DNA from: Actinophytocola sp.
GTDB taxonomy: Bacteria > Actinomycetota > Actinomycetes > Mycobacteriales > Pseudonocardiaceae
Reading direction: 5' to 3'
DNA length: 64,000 nt
Assembly: GCF_009379765.1 (NCBI RefSeq)
Contig: NZ_WHTD01000001.1
Coordinates: 62,001-126,000, forward strand
Shown: positions 27,226 through 35,925 of the stretch, piece by piece
Position numbering within the stretch: the stretch's first letter is position 1
Layout: the number at the start of each line of letters is the position of its first letter
The notes under the pieces: generated by a model
Database searches by the model: none
The model's input: only the letters and a program-made list of their open reading frames with translations
What the model was told of the DNA's origin: nothing
Program-made: the position numbers and the translations under genes

Positions 27226-27813
27226 CTACGTGGTCCGAAGCGAGATCCAGATGGCCTTCGCAGGCTGCGCCGTGGGATTCCGCCAGCGGTGCGGATGGTC
27301 GGTCGGCAAGTGCAGGGCGTCCCCTTGGCGGAGCCTGTAGGTGTCGTCGATCTCGAACTCCAGCGTTCCGCGGAGCACGTACACAAGGTCTTCACCAGGA
27401 TGCGCGATCGGGGACTTCCCGCTGTCGAAACCGGCCGCGACGGTGACCATCGCACCGGAGATGGTGAAGCGGCCGGCCGGCCCGGCAAGGTTCTCCATCA
27501 CCACGCCCTCGCGCGAGGCGGACAGGGGCTCCCGGTCCTGTGCGCGAACCAGAACCACGGGCGAGGCGTGACCGTCCTCCTCGTCGACGAGATAGCTCAC
27601 CGACCGGTCGAGCGACCTCGCCAACTTCATCAGCACCGTGATCGTCGGCACCATGGTGTTCCGCTCGATCTTGTGGATCGATGCCGCTGATACGCCGGAC
27701 CGGTCGGCGAGCTGTTGGAGGGAAAGCCCGTTCGCTTGACGCAGCAATCGGATCTTCTTGCCGATTTCAGCGATGACGTCGTCCAAGGCCCGTTCTCTCT
27801 CGTCGTCGATCAC
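27226..27813 (-). CDS. XRE-family regulator with C-terminal cupin domain
   Basis: This 195-residue protein has an N-terminal HTH_3 (IGKKIRLLRQANGLSLQQLA, SGVSAASIHKIERN, residues about 12-65). The C-terminal cupin (VYVLRGTLEFEIDD, GDALHLPTDHPHRWRNP, about 120-185) binds a small ligand. Such proteins usually control a nearby catabolic operon in response to its substrate. The GTG at 27813 has GGAGG just upstream; an ATG at 27861 would add 16 residues. It is the only local regulator beside the coenzyme M/nitrile cluster and the best candidate to control it. Confidence 0.88.
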   Translation of the reverse strand: MIDDERERALDDVIAEIGKKIRLLRQANGLSLQQLADRSGVSAASIHKIERNTMVPTITVLMKLARSLDRSVSYLVDEEDGHASPVVLVRAQDREPLSASREGVVMENLAGPAGRFTISGAMVTVAAGFDSGKSPIAHPGEDLVYVLRGTLEFEIDDTYRLRQGDALHLPTDHPHRWRNPTAQPAKAIWISLRTT

Positions 27814-27947
27814 GACGCCTCCGCGCCGCCGCCGGTAGCATAGGGTATGGGCATCTACCATGATGTAGGCGCACCGGCATGGTTCGTACGCCCTGCCGAG
27901 GCTTGCTCCGAGCGATCAGTGGTGAACTATGCGAGGGGGCGGTCGAG

Positions 27948-28364
27948 TTGAGTAGCCGAAGCGTGAGTTCCTCGTGGACGCCCGGACCGCTGCGATGCGA
28001 GGTCACGGCGGGAGAGTTCACCATCGCCGTGGACGAGCCCGAGTCCGTCGGCGGCACCGGATCGGCCCCGCAGCCGACGGACCTCCTGCTCGCGTCCGTG
28101 GCTTCCTGCTTCACACTGGCGCTGGTGCACAGCGCCGCGAAACGAGCGATACCGTTGAGCGACGTCCGCGTGGACGCGGTCGGAGATTACGTGGGCCCCC
28201 GGTTCGCCGCGCTGCGCATCATCGTCGATGCCGCCGGCCCCAGCCAGGAGGAACTGGCCAAACTCCTCGAGGCGGCGCAACGGGTCTGCTACGTGACGAA
28301 CACTCTGCGCACCGCGGTGACCGTCGACGTGGTCGCCTCGGCCCTGCCGTCGGGCGGGACGTGA
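27948..28364 (+). CDS. OsmC-family protein
   Basis: About 138 residues with the OsmC fold (GSAPQPTDLLLASVASCFTL, AAQRVCYVTNTLRT). Cys in SVASCFTL and Cys in QRVCYV are at the positions of the thiol-peroxidase pair. Such proteins reduce organic hydroperoxides or handle thiol metabolites. TTG 27948 lies 8 bases after GAGGGGG; an upstream ATG at 27879 lacks a ribosome site. It is divergent from the XRE-cupin regulator. Confidence 0.78.
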   Translation: MSSRSVSSSWTPGPLRCEVTAGEFTIAVDEPESVGGTGSAPQPTDLLLASVASCFTLALVHSAAKRAIPLSDVRVDAVGDYVGPRFAALRIIVDAAGPSQEELAKLLEAAQRVCYVTNTLRTAVTVDVVASALPSGGT

Positions 28365-28513
28365 GGCGGAGCTCCGAGACCCTGTCGCCGTCGGCGTCGA
28401 ACGCCCGGCGCTCCCCGGGAGGCCTCCGTCCACAAGGTACGGACAGCCGAGGACGCGGGACGGGCGCGCGGGTGTGCGTGGTGTGGTTCCTCGGCTCATG
28501 TGGCCGATTCCGG

Positions 28514-29533
28514 TCAGCCGCGCCGCAAGCCGGTGACCGCGGTCGTCGACAGGTCGATGGCCGTGACGCGGTCGCGGCCGCGGCGCAGCGCGACGTGCCC
28601 ACTGGTATCGATCTCGCCGACGACCGCGGCTTTCAGGCCGCGTTGCCGGAACGGCCGGGCACACGCGTCCTCGCGTCCGGGTGGGACGCACAGGAGAAAC
28701 CCGAAGCTGGGGAAGCAACCCAGCCAGCGATCGAGTGGCACGTCGACCGGACGCGGTAGCCGGTCGAGGTCGACGGTGACGCCGAACCGGCCGTGTTCGA
28801 GCAGCATCGCGAGTGATCCGACGAGGCCGGCCATGCTGATGTCCTTCGCGGCCACGCAAGCGCCGCTGTCGGCCACCTGGGCAAGGACCCGCACGTCACC
28901 GGCCACCTTCTCGGCCCGCACTTCGAAGGACCGGAAGAACGGGAAGTCCTCCCGCATGTCGCCCTCGGTCGCGCACGCGATCATGAGGCGCTGACCGGCG
29001 CGGACGTTGGCGACCGAGAGCGGATGGGCGGTACTCCCGATGCCGAACGCGGAGACCGACGGCGGGCCGTCGTGACGGGTGAGATGACCGCCCAGCAGGG
29101 GTACCGAGTAGATCTCGCAGGCGTGTCGCATCCCTTCGAGGACGCGCCGCGCGACGGCCTCGTCGGCGACGATCGTGTCGACGACGCCGAGGGGAGTAGC
29201 GCCCATCGCCGCCAGGTCGTTCACGTTGGTGAGCACCGCGGCGACTCCGGCGCCGAAGGGGTCGGCCGCCACGAACGGCGGCCACATCGCCTCCCCGCAA
29301 GCGACCACGTTGGTGCCTGCCAGCGGCACCGCCGCACCGTCGTCACCCGGTCCGCGCAGCCAGTCACTCGGCCCGAAGACATCGGAGACCAGCTCGATCA
29401 CCGACTTGCCGACCAGGCCGGGATGCTCTCGCGTCCCCCGAGCCAGGGCCGCGAGCTCGGCGCTCGCGGCCGGGACGTCCGCGTTTGGCGATGAGGCAGT
29501 GCTTGCCGGTGTGCCCGATCGTGTTGGAAGCAT
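28514..29533 (-). CDS. AIR-synthase-related protein (Sll0787-like, Nit1C cluster)
   Basis: The 339-residue protein belongs to the PurM/ThiL/SelD-like ATP-binding family. The nucleotide loop GPGDDGAAVPLAG is near residue 60, with VLTNVNDLAAMGATPLGVVD near 95 and CVAAKDISMAGLVGSLAMLL near 225. It matches the Sll0787 AIR-synthase-related family of the nitrilase-linked Nit1C cluster, where the reaction is unknown. In several organisms it is fused to or next to the GNAT protein, but here the GNAT gene is 18.5 kb away at 48067. AAGGG precedes the start. It diverges from the phosphosulfolactate synthase across a shared promoter region. Confidence 0.75.
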   Translation of the reverse strand: MLPTRSGTPASTASSPNADVPAASAELAALARGTREHPGLVGKSVIELVSDVFGPSDWLRGPGDDGAAVPLAGTNVVACGEAMWPPFVAADPFGAGVAAVLTNVNDLAAMGATPLGVVDTIVADEAVARRVLEGMRHACEIYSVPLLGGHLTRHDGPPSVSAFGIGSTAHPLSVANVRAGQRLMIACATEGDMREDFPFFRSFEVRAEKVAGDVRVLAQVADSGACVAAKDISMAGLVGSLAMLLEHGRFGVTVDLDRLPRPVDVPLDRWLGCFPSFGFLLCVPPGREDACARPFRQRGLKAAVVGEIDTSGHVALRRGRDRVTAIDLSTTAVTGLRRG

Positions 29534-29566
29534 CGTGCCGTCCCTTCGGCGAGGCCCGTTCCACGT

Positions 29567-29603
29567 TTGTCGGATCATCATATACTCGTCTACTATCCGA
29601 TGT
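29567..29603. promoter_or_regulatory. Divergent promoter/operator of the coenzyme M operon
   Basis: TACTAT at 29591-29596 is a good -10 box exactly 7 bases before ATG 29604, and there is no ribosome site, so the ComA gene is probably leaderless. TCGGAT (29570-29575) and ATCCGA (29595-29600) form an inverted repeat around the -10 region, a likely operator. On the minus strand TCGGATAGTAGACG reads toward the AIR-synthase gene. Confidence 0.55.
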
Positions 29604-30383
29604 ATGAACCGGGACTTTCTGACCCTCCCAGCGCGAGCGGGCAAGCCCCGCACGACAGGGCTGACGCATGTGCTCGACAAGGGGGTGCCCCCGCAGCAGG
29701 CACAGGCCCTGCTCGAGGTGGCCGGCGAGTTCGTCGACATCTGGAAGTTCGGGTGGGGTACCGCGTACCTCGACCGCGGCCTCGAGAGGAAGCTCTCGCT
29801 GCTGGCCGAGCACGGCGTGCGGGCGTGCCTCGGCGGAACTCTGCTGGAGGTCGCGTGGAGCCAGGGTCGCGTCGAGGAGTGCCTGCGCTGGGCGGGCGAG
29901 GCCGGCGTGCCTCTCGTCGAGGTGTCGCGGGGAGTCATGCCCATGCCGCTCGCGGACAAGGCCCTGCTGATCGCCCGCGCCGCGCGGTCGTTCACGGTCC
30001 TCGCCGAGGTCGGCACCAAGGACCCGCGGCAACAACTGGACATCGGCGAATGGAAGGACGAGGTCGGCCACGACCTCGCCGCCGGCGCATGGCTGGTGGT
30101 CACGGAGGGCCGGGCGAGCGGGACGGTGGGCACCTACGACGCGAGCGGTGCCGTGATCGAAGAGGTCATCGACGCCGTCGTCGGGGTCGCCGGCCACGAA
30201 CGGATCCTCTTCGAAGCGCCTCGAAGGCACCAGCAGGCCTGGTGCATCAACCGCTTCGGAACCGATGTCAACGTCGGCAACGTCGCACTCGAGGACATCG
30301 TCAACCTCGAGACGCTGCGGCTGGGCCTGCGCGCCGACACCGCCGTGATCGCCTCCGGCCCGCCGCCACGGAGCCGGAGCTGA
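29604..30383 (+). CDS. comA: Phosphosulfolactate synthase (ComA/XcbB1-like), coenzyme M biosynthesis
   Basis: The 259-residue enzyme adds sulfite to phosphoenolpyruvate to give (R)-phosphosulfolactate, the first committed step to coenzyme M. It has the ComA TIM-barrel pattern: TGLTHVLDKGVPPQQAQALL, FVDIWKFGWGTAYLDRGLER and ILFEAPRRHQQAWCINRFG, then DVNVGNVALEDIVNLETLR. In Xanthobacter, ComA homologues act with two aspartase/fumarase-superfamily proteins and a PLP enzyme, exactly the next three genes here. The transcript is probably leaderless. It is rare in bacteria, usually linked to alkene/epoxide metabolism. Confidence 0.88.
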   Translation: MNRDFLTLPARAGKPRTTGLTHVLDKGVPPQQAQALLEVAGEFVDIWKFGWGTAYLDRGLERKLSLLAEHGVRACLGGTLLEVAWSQGRVEECLRWAGEAGVPLVEVSRGVMPMPLADKALLIARAARSFTVLAEVGTKDPRQQLDIGEWKDEVGHDLAAGAWLVVTEGRASGTVGTYDASGAVIEEVIDAVVGVAGHERILFEAPRRHQQAWCINRFGTDVNVGNVALEDIVNLETLRLGLRADTAVIASGPPPRSRS

Positions 30384-30384
30384 C

Positions 30385-31755
30385 GTGAGTACCCGAATGG
30401 CCGACTCGCTGGCCTACCGACATCTGTGGACGGCTCCCGAGCTGGACCGGCTGTTCGAGGAGCGGGGCAGGTTGCAGCGTTGGCTGGACATTCTCGCCGC
30501 ACTCGCGCGGGCCCAGGCATCGCTGGGCATCATCGCGGCCGAGTCCGCTCGGCTGATCACCGAGCAGGCCGACGCCACGCGGCTCGACCTGGACCGGATC
30601 GCCGCCGAGACCCGGCACACCGGCCACTCGACACTCGGGTTGATCCACGAGCTGCAGCGCACCCTGCCGGCGCCCGCGCGAGAGCACGTCTACTACGGCG
30701 CAACCGTGCAGGACCTCACCGATACGTGGTTCGGCCTCGTGTCGCGCGATGTCGGCACCCTCGTCGGTCGCAAGCTGTGGGCGCTGGAGGGCTCGCTGCT
30801 CGAGCTCGCCGCGACGCACCGCGACACCGTCATGGTGGGTCGCACGCACGGGCAGCCGGGAGCCGCGATCACCTTCGGGTTCAAGGTCGCCGGATGGGCC
30901 GACGAGCTGCGGCGCCATCAGGACCGGCTCGTGGAGGGGCGCGGGCGCTGGGCCGTCGGCCAGCTCGCCGGCGCCGTCGGGGTGCTGGGCTTCTTCGGCG
31001 AGGACCGCCTCGAGCTGCGCCGCCGCTTCTGCGCGGAGCTCGGGCTGGATGACCCGGGTATCTCCTGGCTGACCAGCCGCGATCGAATCGCCGAGCTCGC
31101 GCACGTGCTCGCGATGGTGTGTGCCACCCTGGCGAGGGTCGGCGGGGAGGTCTATGAACTGTCCCGCCCCGAGATCGCCGAGCTGCGCGAGACGCAGCCA
31201 CGCGGCGGCGTCGGCAGCATCACCATGCCGCACAAGCACAATCCCGAGGGCAGCGAGCACCTGGACACGCTCTCGCGGCTGGTGCGCATCCACGCTTGTC
31301 TGCTGCTCGAAGGCATGGACCAGCAGCACGAGCGGGACGGGCGCGGGTGGAAGGCGGAGTGGGTGTCGCTGCCAGAGGTGTGCGAACTGACCGTCACCGC
31401 CGTCGACCTGGCCGGCAGGGTCGTCGACGGGCTCGAGGTGAACCCGGCCGCGATGGCCGGCAACCTGTCGGCCGGCGGCGCGGACCTGCACTCGGAGCAG
31501 ATCCTGGCCGGGCTCTCCGCGGTACGCGGAAAGCACGCCGCGCAGGTGCTGATGGCCGAGGTCGAAGCCTCGGGTTCGGTGCGATCGCAGGGTTGGGTGG
31601 CGGCCGTCGCCGCCCGGGCCGGCCTGGAGCAGGAGCAGGTCGCGGCATGGGCCGCGCGACCGGCGACCGGTGCGGCGGCGGCGATGGTCGACCTCGTGCT
31701 CGATCGCGCATCCGCCGCCCGCCTCGAGAAGAAGCAGACCCATGAAGCTGAGTGA
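30385..31755 (+). CDS. Aspartase/fumarase-superfamily lyase (XcbC1/XcbD1-like)
   Basis: This 456-residue member of the adenylosuccinate lyase/cycloisomerase branch has TGHSTLGLIHELQRTL near residue 75, VGRTHGQPGAAITFGFKVAG near 151 and the flexible signature loop GSITMPHKHNPEGSEH near 278-293, which holds the catalytic Ser. In Xanthobacter coenzyme M synthesis a member of this superfamily eliminates phosphate from phosphosulfolactate to give sulfoacrylate. The GTG start is 1 base after the ComA stop and the gene end overlaps the PLP gene, so all are co-translated. Which of the two lyases does which step cannot be read from sequence. Confidence 0.82.
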   Translation: MSTRMADSLAYRHLWTAPELDRLFEERGRLQRWLDILAALARAQASLGIIAAESARLITEQADATRLDLDRIAAETRHTGHSTLGLIHELQRTLPAPAREHVYYGATVQDLTDTWFGLVSRDVGTLVGRKLWALEGSLLELAATHRDTVMVGRTHGQPGAAITFGFKVAGWADELRRHQDRLVEGRGRWAVGQLAGAVGVLGFFGEDRLELRRRFCAELGLDDPGISWLTSRDRIAELAHVLAMVCATLARVGGEVYELSRPEIAELRETQPRGGVGSITMPHKHNPEGSEHLDTLSRLVRIHACLLLEGMDQQHERDGRGWKAEWVSLPEVCELTVTAVDLAGRVVDGLEVNPAAMAGNLSAGGADLHSEQILAGLSAVRGKHAAQVLMAEVEASGSVRSQGWVAAVAARAGLEQEQVAAWAARPATGAAAAMVDLVLDRASAARLEKKQTHEAE

Positions 31756-32767
31756 GCGGCCGCGCCTGGAGCTCGGGGCCTGGCCGACCCCACTCGTCCG
31801 AGCCAGACGGCTGGAGGCCCGACTGGGCTCCGGCCCGCTGTTGGTCAAGCGCGACGACCTCAGCGGATTCGCCGTGGCGGGCAGCAAGGTCCGCCCGTTG
31901 GAGTTCCTGCTGGGCGACGCGATCGCCGGCGGGTTCGACGCGCTCGTGGTCGGCGGGGTCGCGACGTCGAACTTCTGCCAGGTCGCCGCGGTGGCCGCCC
32001 GGGCAGCCGGCCTCGACTGCTACATCGTCCTACCGGGGCATCCGCCGCCGCCCCCGGCCGCCAACCTCGCGATGGCGCTCGCCTGCGGGGCACAGGTGTC
32101 CTTCAGCGGGGGCCCGCGAGAGCAGCTCGACGAGCGGATCCAGGAGCGAGCCGCGGAGCTGGACCGCGACGGACGGTCCGCGTTGGCGATCCCGCGCGGC
32201 GGCGCCAACGCGGTCGGAAGCCTGGGTTTCGTCCGTGCGGCGCACGAACTGGCCGAGCAGCTGGCCGTCCACGGCCACGACCGGGCGCGGATCGTGCTCG
32301 CGGTCGGGTCCGGCGCCAGCATCGCCGGGCTGGTCGTCGGTTCGAACGAGCTGGGTTTGCCGTGGACACTGACCGGGGTGTCGGTCAGCCGTGCTCGGGA
32401 AACGATGGCCGCGCACCTGCGGGCTGTCGTCAGCGGCTGCGCCGAACTGCTCGGCGGGACCCGAACCGCGCCGGTCGTGCCGGCTCTGGTGCAGGCACCC
32501 GGCGGCCCACACCGCGCGCCCGGCACGTCCACCGCCCCCGAGCGGTCGGCCGCCCAGCTCGCGTTGCGGACCGAAGGCCTGGTGCTGGACGCCGACTACA
32601 CGGCGCGGGCCTTTCCGGCCGCGCTGCAGGCCTTGGCGGAGGACGGTCCACCGGTCGTGTTCTGGCACACCGGCGGGTTGGCCACCGCGATCAGCAACTA
32701 CCTGGCCGCGGACATCGACCTGGCTGCGGCGGCGACCGGCCCCCGGACGAGCGAGGGCAGGCCATGA
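31742..32767 (+). CDS. PLP-dependent enzyme of the D-cysteine desulfhydrase/ACC deaminase family (XcbE1-like)
   Basis: The 341-residue fold type II enzyme carries the PLP lysine in AGSKVRPLEF near residue 48, preceded by LLVKRDDLSGFAV. VVGGVATSNFCQVAAVAAR binds the cofactor phosphate side, and VFWHTGG lies near the C-terminus. In bacterial coenzyme M synthesis the homologous enzyme releases the final thiol from a cysteine adduct. Its first 14 bases overlap the lyase gene and its ATGA end overlaps the next lyase, so it sits inside a coupled operon. Confidence 0.82.
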   Translation: MKLSERPRLELGAWPTPLVRARRLEARLGSGPLLVKRDDLSGFAVAGSKVRPLEFLLGDAIAGGFDALVVGGVATSNFCQVAAVAARAAGLDCYIVLPGHPPPPPAANLAMALACGAQVSFSGGPREQLDERIQERAAELDRDGRSALAIPRGGANAVGSLGFVRAAHELAEQLAVHGHDRARIVLAVGSGASIAGLVVGSNELGLPWTLTGVSVSRARETMAAHLRAVVSGCAELLGGTRTAPVVPALVQAPGGPHRAPGTSTAPERSAAQLALRTEGLVLDADYTARAFPAALQALAEDGPPVVFWHTGGLATAISNYLAADIDLAAAATGPRTSEGRP

Positions 32768-34287
32768 CGGGGCAGGGGCCGCACCCGGCCCCGGGTCGGC
32801 GCAGGGGCAGCCCCCAGACATCGGCTGCTCCCGAGCTGGTGGCGTCCGGTTTCGCGCTGGAGAACGCCGACGCTCCGATCCTGCACCGCGGCTACAACCT
32901 GGCCGACATGGCCCACGTACTCGACTTGGCCCAGCGCGGAGTCATCCCCGAGCACGCCCAACTCGCCCTGCTGACACTGCTGCTCGAGGTGCATCGGACC
33001 GACGCCGCCGACTTCCCCTACGACCCGGCGTTCGGCGAGCCGTACAACTCCCGGGAGCGGTTCTTCGTCGAGCGGATCGGCGACACCGCCGGATGGTTGC
33101 ACGCGGGCCGACCCCGCCGGGAAGCGGCACGCATCGCGCTGCGCCTGCACCTGCGGACCCAGATCGCTCAGCTCGGGCTGGAGGTGAGCCGCTTCGTCCA
33201 GGAGACCGCCGGCCAGGCGGCGCAGCACGTGCAGACCCTGATGGCCGACCAGACATACCTGCAGAAGGCGCAGCCCTCGACGTTCGGTCACTACCTGCTG
33301 TCCTTCGCCCAACCGGCACTGCGCGACGCGCACCGGCTGCTGGCCGAACTGGCCGAGATCAACGCCAGTCCCGGCGGGGCCGGCTGCGTCAACGGCACCC
33401 GTCTCGGGCACGACCGCACGGCGCTGGCCCGCTCGCTCGGGTTCGACACCGTCATCACCCACACACGGGACGCGATGTGGCGGGTCGACGACCTGATCGC
33501 GGTACTCGCGATCGGCACCAGCCTGATCTCGAACCAGAGCAAGCTCGCCGAGGACCTGGAGATCTTCTCCAGCAGCGAGTTCAACTTCGTCGATCTGGAC
33601 GACGGCTACAGCAGGTCGAGCGTGCTGATGCCGCAGAAGCGCAACCCGTACGCCCTGTCCATCGTGCGAGGCGCGTCCGGAGTGCTGATCGGACGGCTCG
33701 CCGGATTCCTGGCCGTCACCAAGAGCCCGTCCGCGCGCAGCGACAACTTCATCTTCGCCTACGGCGAAGTGCCCCGCGCACTCGATCTCGCGCTGCGGGT
33801 GACCGCCCTGATGACCGGCGTGGTGCGCACCCTGCAGGTCAATCCGGACGAGATGCGCGAGGAGCTCGTCCGTGGTTACGCACAGTCGACGGACCTGGCC
33901 GAACACCTCACCCAGATCCGCGGCGTCGACTACCGCACCGCCTACTTCGTCGTCGGCGATGTCGTGCGCGAGGCGAGCCGGGCCGGCCTCGCTGGGTGCG
34001 ACCTCACCGCGCACCTCGTCAACCAGGCGGCGTACGCGCGTACCGGCGCCAGCTGGGACCTGCTCGACTCCGACCTTCAGGCGGTGCTGGACCCGGCCCA
34101 GATCGTGGCCTCCCGGCAGGTCGAGGGCGGTGCTGCTCGCGAGCCCGTCGAGCAGATGCTGCGAGCGACCTCCGTCGACGCGGCCGCGGTGGCGAAGGCA
34201 TCGGCCGCCCGGCTGAACGACTTCGCCGCGGCCGAGGACGACCTGGTCCGGCACGTGCGATCCGTCGCCGCGAGCGGCCCCGACTGA
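32764..34287 (+). CDS. Argininosuccinate-lyase-like enzyme (second aspartase/fumarase-superfamily member)
   Basis: The 507-residue product follows the argininosuccinate lyase layout: LADQTYLQKAQPSTFGHYLL-like sequence near residue 160 (here ADQTYLQKAQPSTFGHYLLS), GTRLGHDRTALARSLGFDTV near 212 and the signature loop SSVLMPQKRNPYALSIVRG near 284. No arg genes are present, and it lies fourth in a comA-lyase-PLP-lyase operon, so it is read as the second superfamily enzyme of coenzyme M synthesis (the XcbD1 type), which handles a sulfoacrylate-cysteine step. The N-terminal 30 residues are extra compared with ASL. Confidence 0.82.
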   Translation: MTGQGPHPAPGRRRGSPQTSAAPELVASGFALENADAPILHRGYNLADMAHVLDLAQRGVIPEHAQLALLTLLLEVHRTDAADFPYDPAFGEPYNSRERFFVERIGDTAGWLHAGRPRREAARIALRLHLRTQIAQLGLEVSRFVQETAGQAAQHVQTLMADQTYLQKAQPSTFGHYLLSFAQPALRDAHRLLAELAEINASPGGAGCVNGTRLGHDRTALARSLGFDTVITHTRDAMWRVDDLIAVLAIGTSLISNQSKLAEDLEIFSSSEFNFVDLDDGYSRSSVLMPQKRNPYALSIVRGASGVLIGRLAGFLAVTKSPSARSDNFIFAYGEVPRALDLALRVTALMTGVVRTLQVNPDEMREELVRGYAQSTDLAEHLTQIRGVDYRTAYFVVGDVVREASRAGLAGCDLTAHLVNQAAYARTGASWDLLDSDLQAVLDPAQIVASRQVEGGAAREPVEQMLRATSVDAAAVAKASAARLNDFAAAEDDLVRHVRSVAASGPD

Positions 34288-34309
34288 CCGCACCCCGACA
34301 CGACCCGGG

Positions 34310-34351
34310 ACGACCCGAGACGACGCTGAGACGACCCGAGACGACGCTGAG
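34310..34351 (+). repeat. 21-bp tandem duplication before the DUF1116 gene
   Basis: ACGACCCGAGACGACGCTGAG occurs twice head to tail (34310-34330, 34331-34351), preceded by a degenerate third half-copy. It lies between the second lyase and the DUF1116 start and may set spacing or be a regulator site. Confidence 0.7.
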
Positions 34352-34363
34352 ATGGAGCTCGCC

Positions 34364-35782
34364 ATGACACCACAATCCGCTCCCGCGGTCCTCCCCGAGG
34401 AGATCGCCGTCGTGAACGTGGGACTGCCGCTGTTCGCCGACGCGGTGCGCGCCCAAGGGGGGCCGGTCGACCAGCTGGACTGGCGGATCCCGGCGAATGG
34501 CGACCCGCGGCTGACAGCCGCGCTCACGACGCTTCTCGGCGATCACGCGGCGCGGATCGACGAGGCGAACGCCGAGGTCTTCCGGCGCCTCGACACCGGT
34601 GCACCGTCGTGGACGGCGGTGGTCACCGCGGGCGACGTGCTGCCCGGCCTCGGCGGGCGCACTCTCCTGCACTGCGGCCCGGCGATCGAATGGCCGCAGG
34701 TATGCGATCCGCTGCGCCGCTCGATGCGGGCCGCGACGGTCGCCGAAGGCTGGGCCGCGGATGTGGCCGAGGCGGACGTGTTGCTACGGACCGGCCGGGT
34801 CCGGCTCGAGCCGGCCAACCCGAACGCGACGGTCGTCCCGATGGCGACCGCGCTCGGCCCGTCGATGCCCGTCCTGGCCGTGGACGACCAGGCCGGCGGC
34901 ACCCGGGCTTTTTCGGCCATCAACCAAGGCCCCGGGGACGTCGCGTGGTTCGGCCGCGAGACCGACGCGGCGATCGGCCGGCTACGGTTCCTGCGAGACG
35001 TCGCCGGACCGCTGCTCGCCACGGCGGTGGAGCAGGCCGGACCCGTCGACGTCCTCGGCGTCGCCACACAGGGCCTGGCGATGGGCGACGACGTCCACAT
35101 GCGCACGCAGGCGAGCACCAACCTGCTCATCCGCCACCTGCTCCCGCAGCTGGTCGCGGCGAACGGCCCGGCGGCCGTGGAGTTCGCTCGCTACCTGTCC
35201 GGAGACCACCTGTTCTTCCTCAACCTCGCGATGGCGGCCGCGAAGTCCCTGACCATGTGGGCCGAGCAGGTCGAGGGCAGCAGCATCGTCACGACCATGG
35301 CACGCAACGGAACGACCTTCGGGGTGCGCCTCGCCGGATGCCCGACGTGGTTCCTCGCCGAGGCACCCGAGATCGGCGACGCCCTGTTCAACCCCGGCTT
35401 CGGTCCGGGCAGCGGTGCTCGCGACATCGGCGACAGCGCGGTGCTCGAACTGATCGGACTTGGTGGCGCGGCCGCCGCCGGCTCGCCGGCGGTCGCGGCG
35501 TTCCTCGGCGGGACCATGGCCGACGCCGCCGAGGTCACGGAGAACATGACCGACATCTGCCATGGCACGAGCAGCCGGTTCAAGATGCCAACGCTCGACA
35601 TGCGCGGAACTCCCGTCGGGGTCGACGCGCGGCTGGTGACCAAACTCGCGCTGACCCCGAAGGTGAACACCGGGATCCTGCATGTCAGTGACGGCACCGG
35701 CCAGGTCGGCGCGGGTGTCGCCACCGCACCGCTCGACTGTTTCAGCGACGCGGTGCTGAACCTCGCACGCCGCCTCACTTGA
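34364..35782 (+). CDS. DUF1116 protein (AllG/YlbE-like), copy 1
   Basis: This 472-residue protein of the DUF1116 family shows GLAMGDDVHMRTQASTNLLI near residue 235, FLNLAMAAAKSLTMWAEQV near 290 and GTPVGVDARLVTKLALTPKV near 425. E. coli AllG (YlbE) of this family works with AllF (FdrA) and AllH in oxamate carbamoyltransferase, which makes carbamoyl phosphate from oxalurate. Here it directly follows the coenzyme M genes and is about 50 residues longer than the second copy at 51481. A GGAG 6 bases upstream supports the start at 34364 over 34352. The substrate is unknown. Confidence 0.8.
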   Translation: MTPQSAPAVLPEEIAVVNVGLPLFADAVRAQGGPVDQLDWRIPANGDPRLTAALTTLLGDHAARIDEANAEVFRRLDTGAPSWTAVVTAGDVLPGLGGRTLLHCGPAIEWPQVCDPLRRSMRAATVAEGWAADVAEADVLLRTGRVRLEPANPNATVVPMATALGPSMPVLAVDDQAGGTRAFSAINQGPGDVAWFGRETDAAIGRLRFLRDVAGPLLATAVEQAGPVDVLGVATQGLAMGDDVHMRTQASTNLLIRHLLPQLVAANGPAAVEFARYLSGDHLFFLNLAMAAAKSLTMWAEQVEGSSIVTTMARNGTTFGVRLAGCPTWFLAEAPEIGDALFNPGFGPGSGARDIGDSAVLELIGLGGAAAAGSPAVAAFLGGTMADAAEVTENMTDICHGTSSRFKMPTLDMRGTPVGVDARLVTKLALTPKVNTGILHVSDGTGQVGAGVATAPLDCFSDAVLNLARRLT

Positions 35783-35785
35783 GCG

Positions 35786-35816
35786 TATAGTGGACAATAA
35801 CGTCGGATAGTGTATG
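35786..35816 (+). promoter_or_regulatory. Promoter/operator upstream of the flavoprotein gene
   Basis: TATAGT at 35786-35791 is a good -10 box, and TCGGATAGTG at 35803-35812 matches the motif found at 29591 (minus strand) and 41174. ATAGTGGACA (35787) and ATAGTGTATG (35807) are similar decamers exactly 20 bp apart. The leader to 35926 is about 125 bases. Confidence 0.4.
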
Positions 35817-35925
35817 TCTCCGCCGTGAGGTTGTCGACTGTGCCGCGGCGTAAGACGTTTGTCCCACGGTAGCGGCCAACTGTCGGCATCGATGAGGACC
35901 GAACTTCAGTGGAGGGGACGAGACG

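Noticed and set aside
32764-34287. True arginine-biosynthesis argininosuccinate lyase
   Set aside because: No other arg gene is near, the N-terminus is different, and it is fourth in a comA-containing operon; a role in coenzyme M synthesis is more likely.
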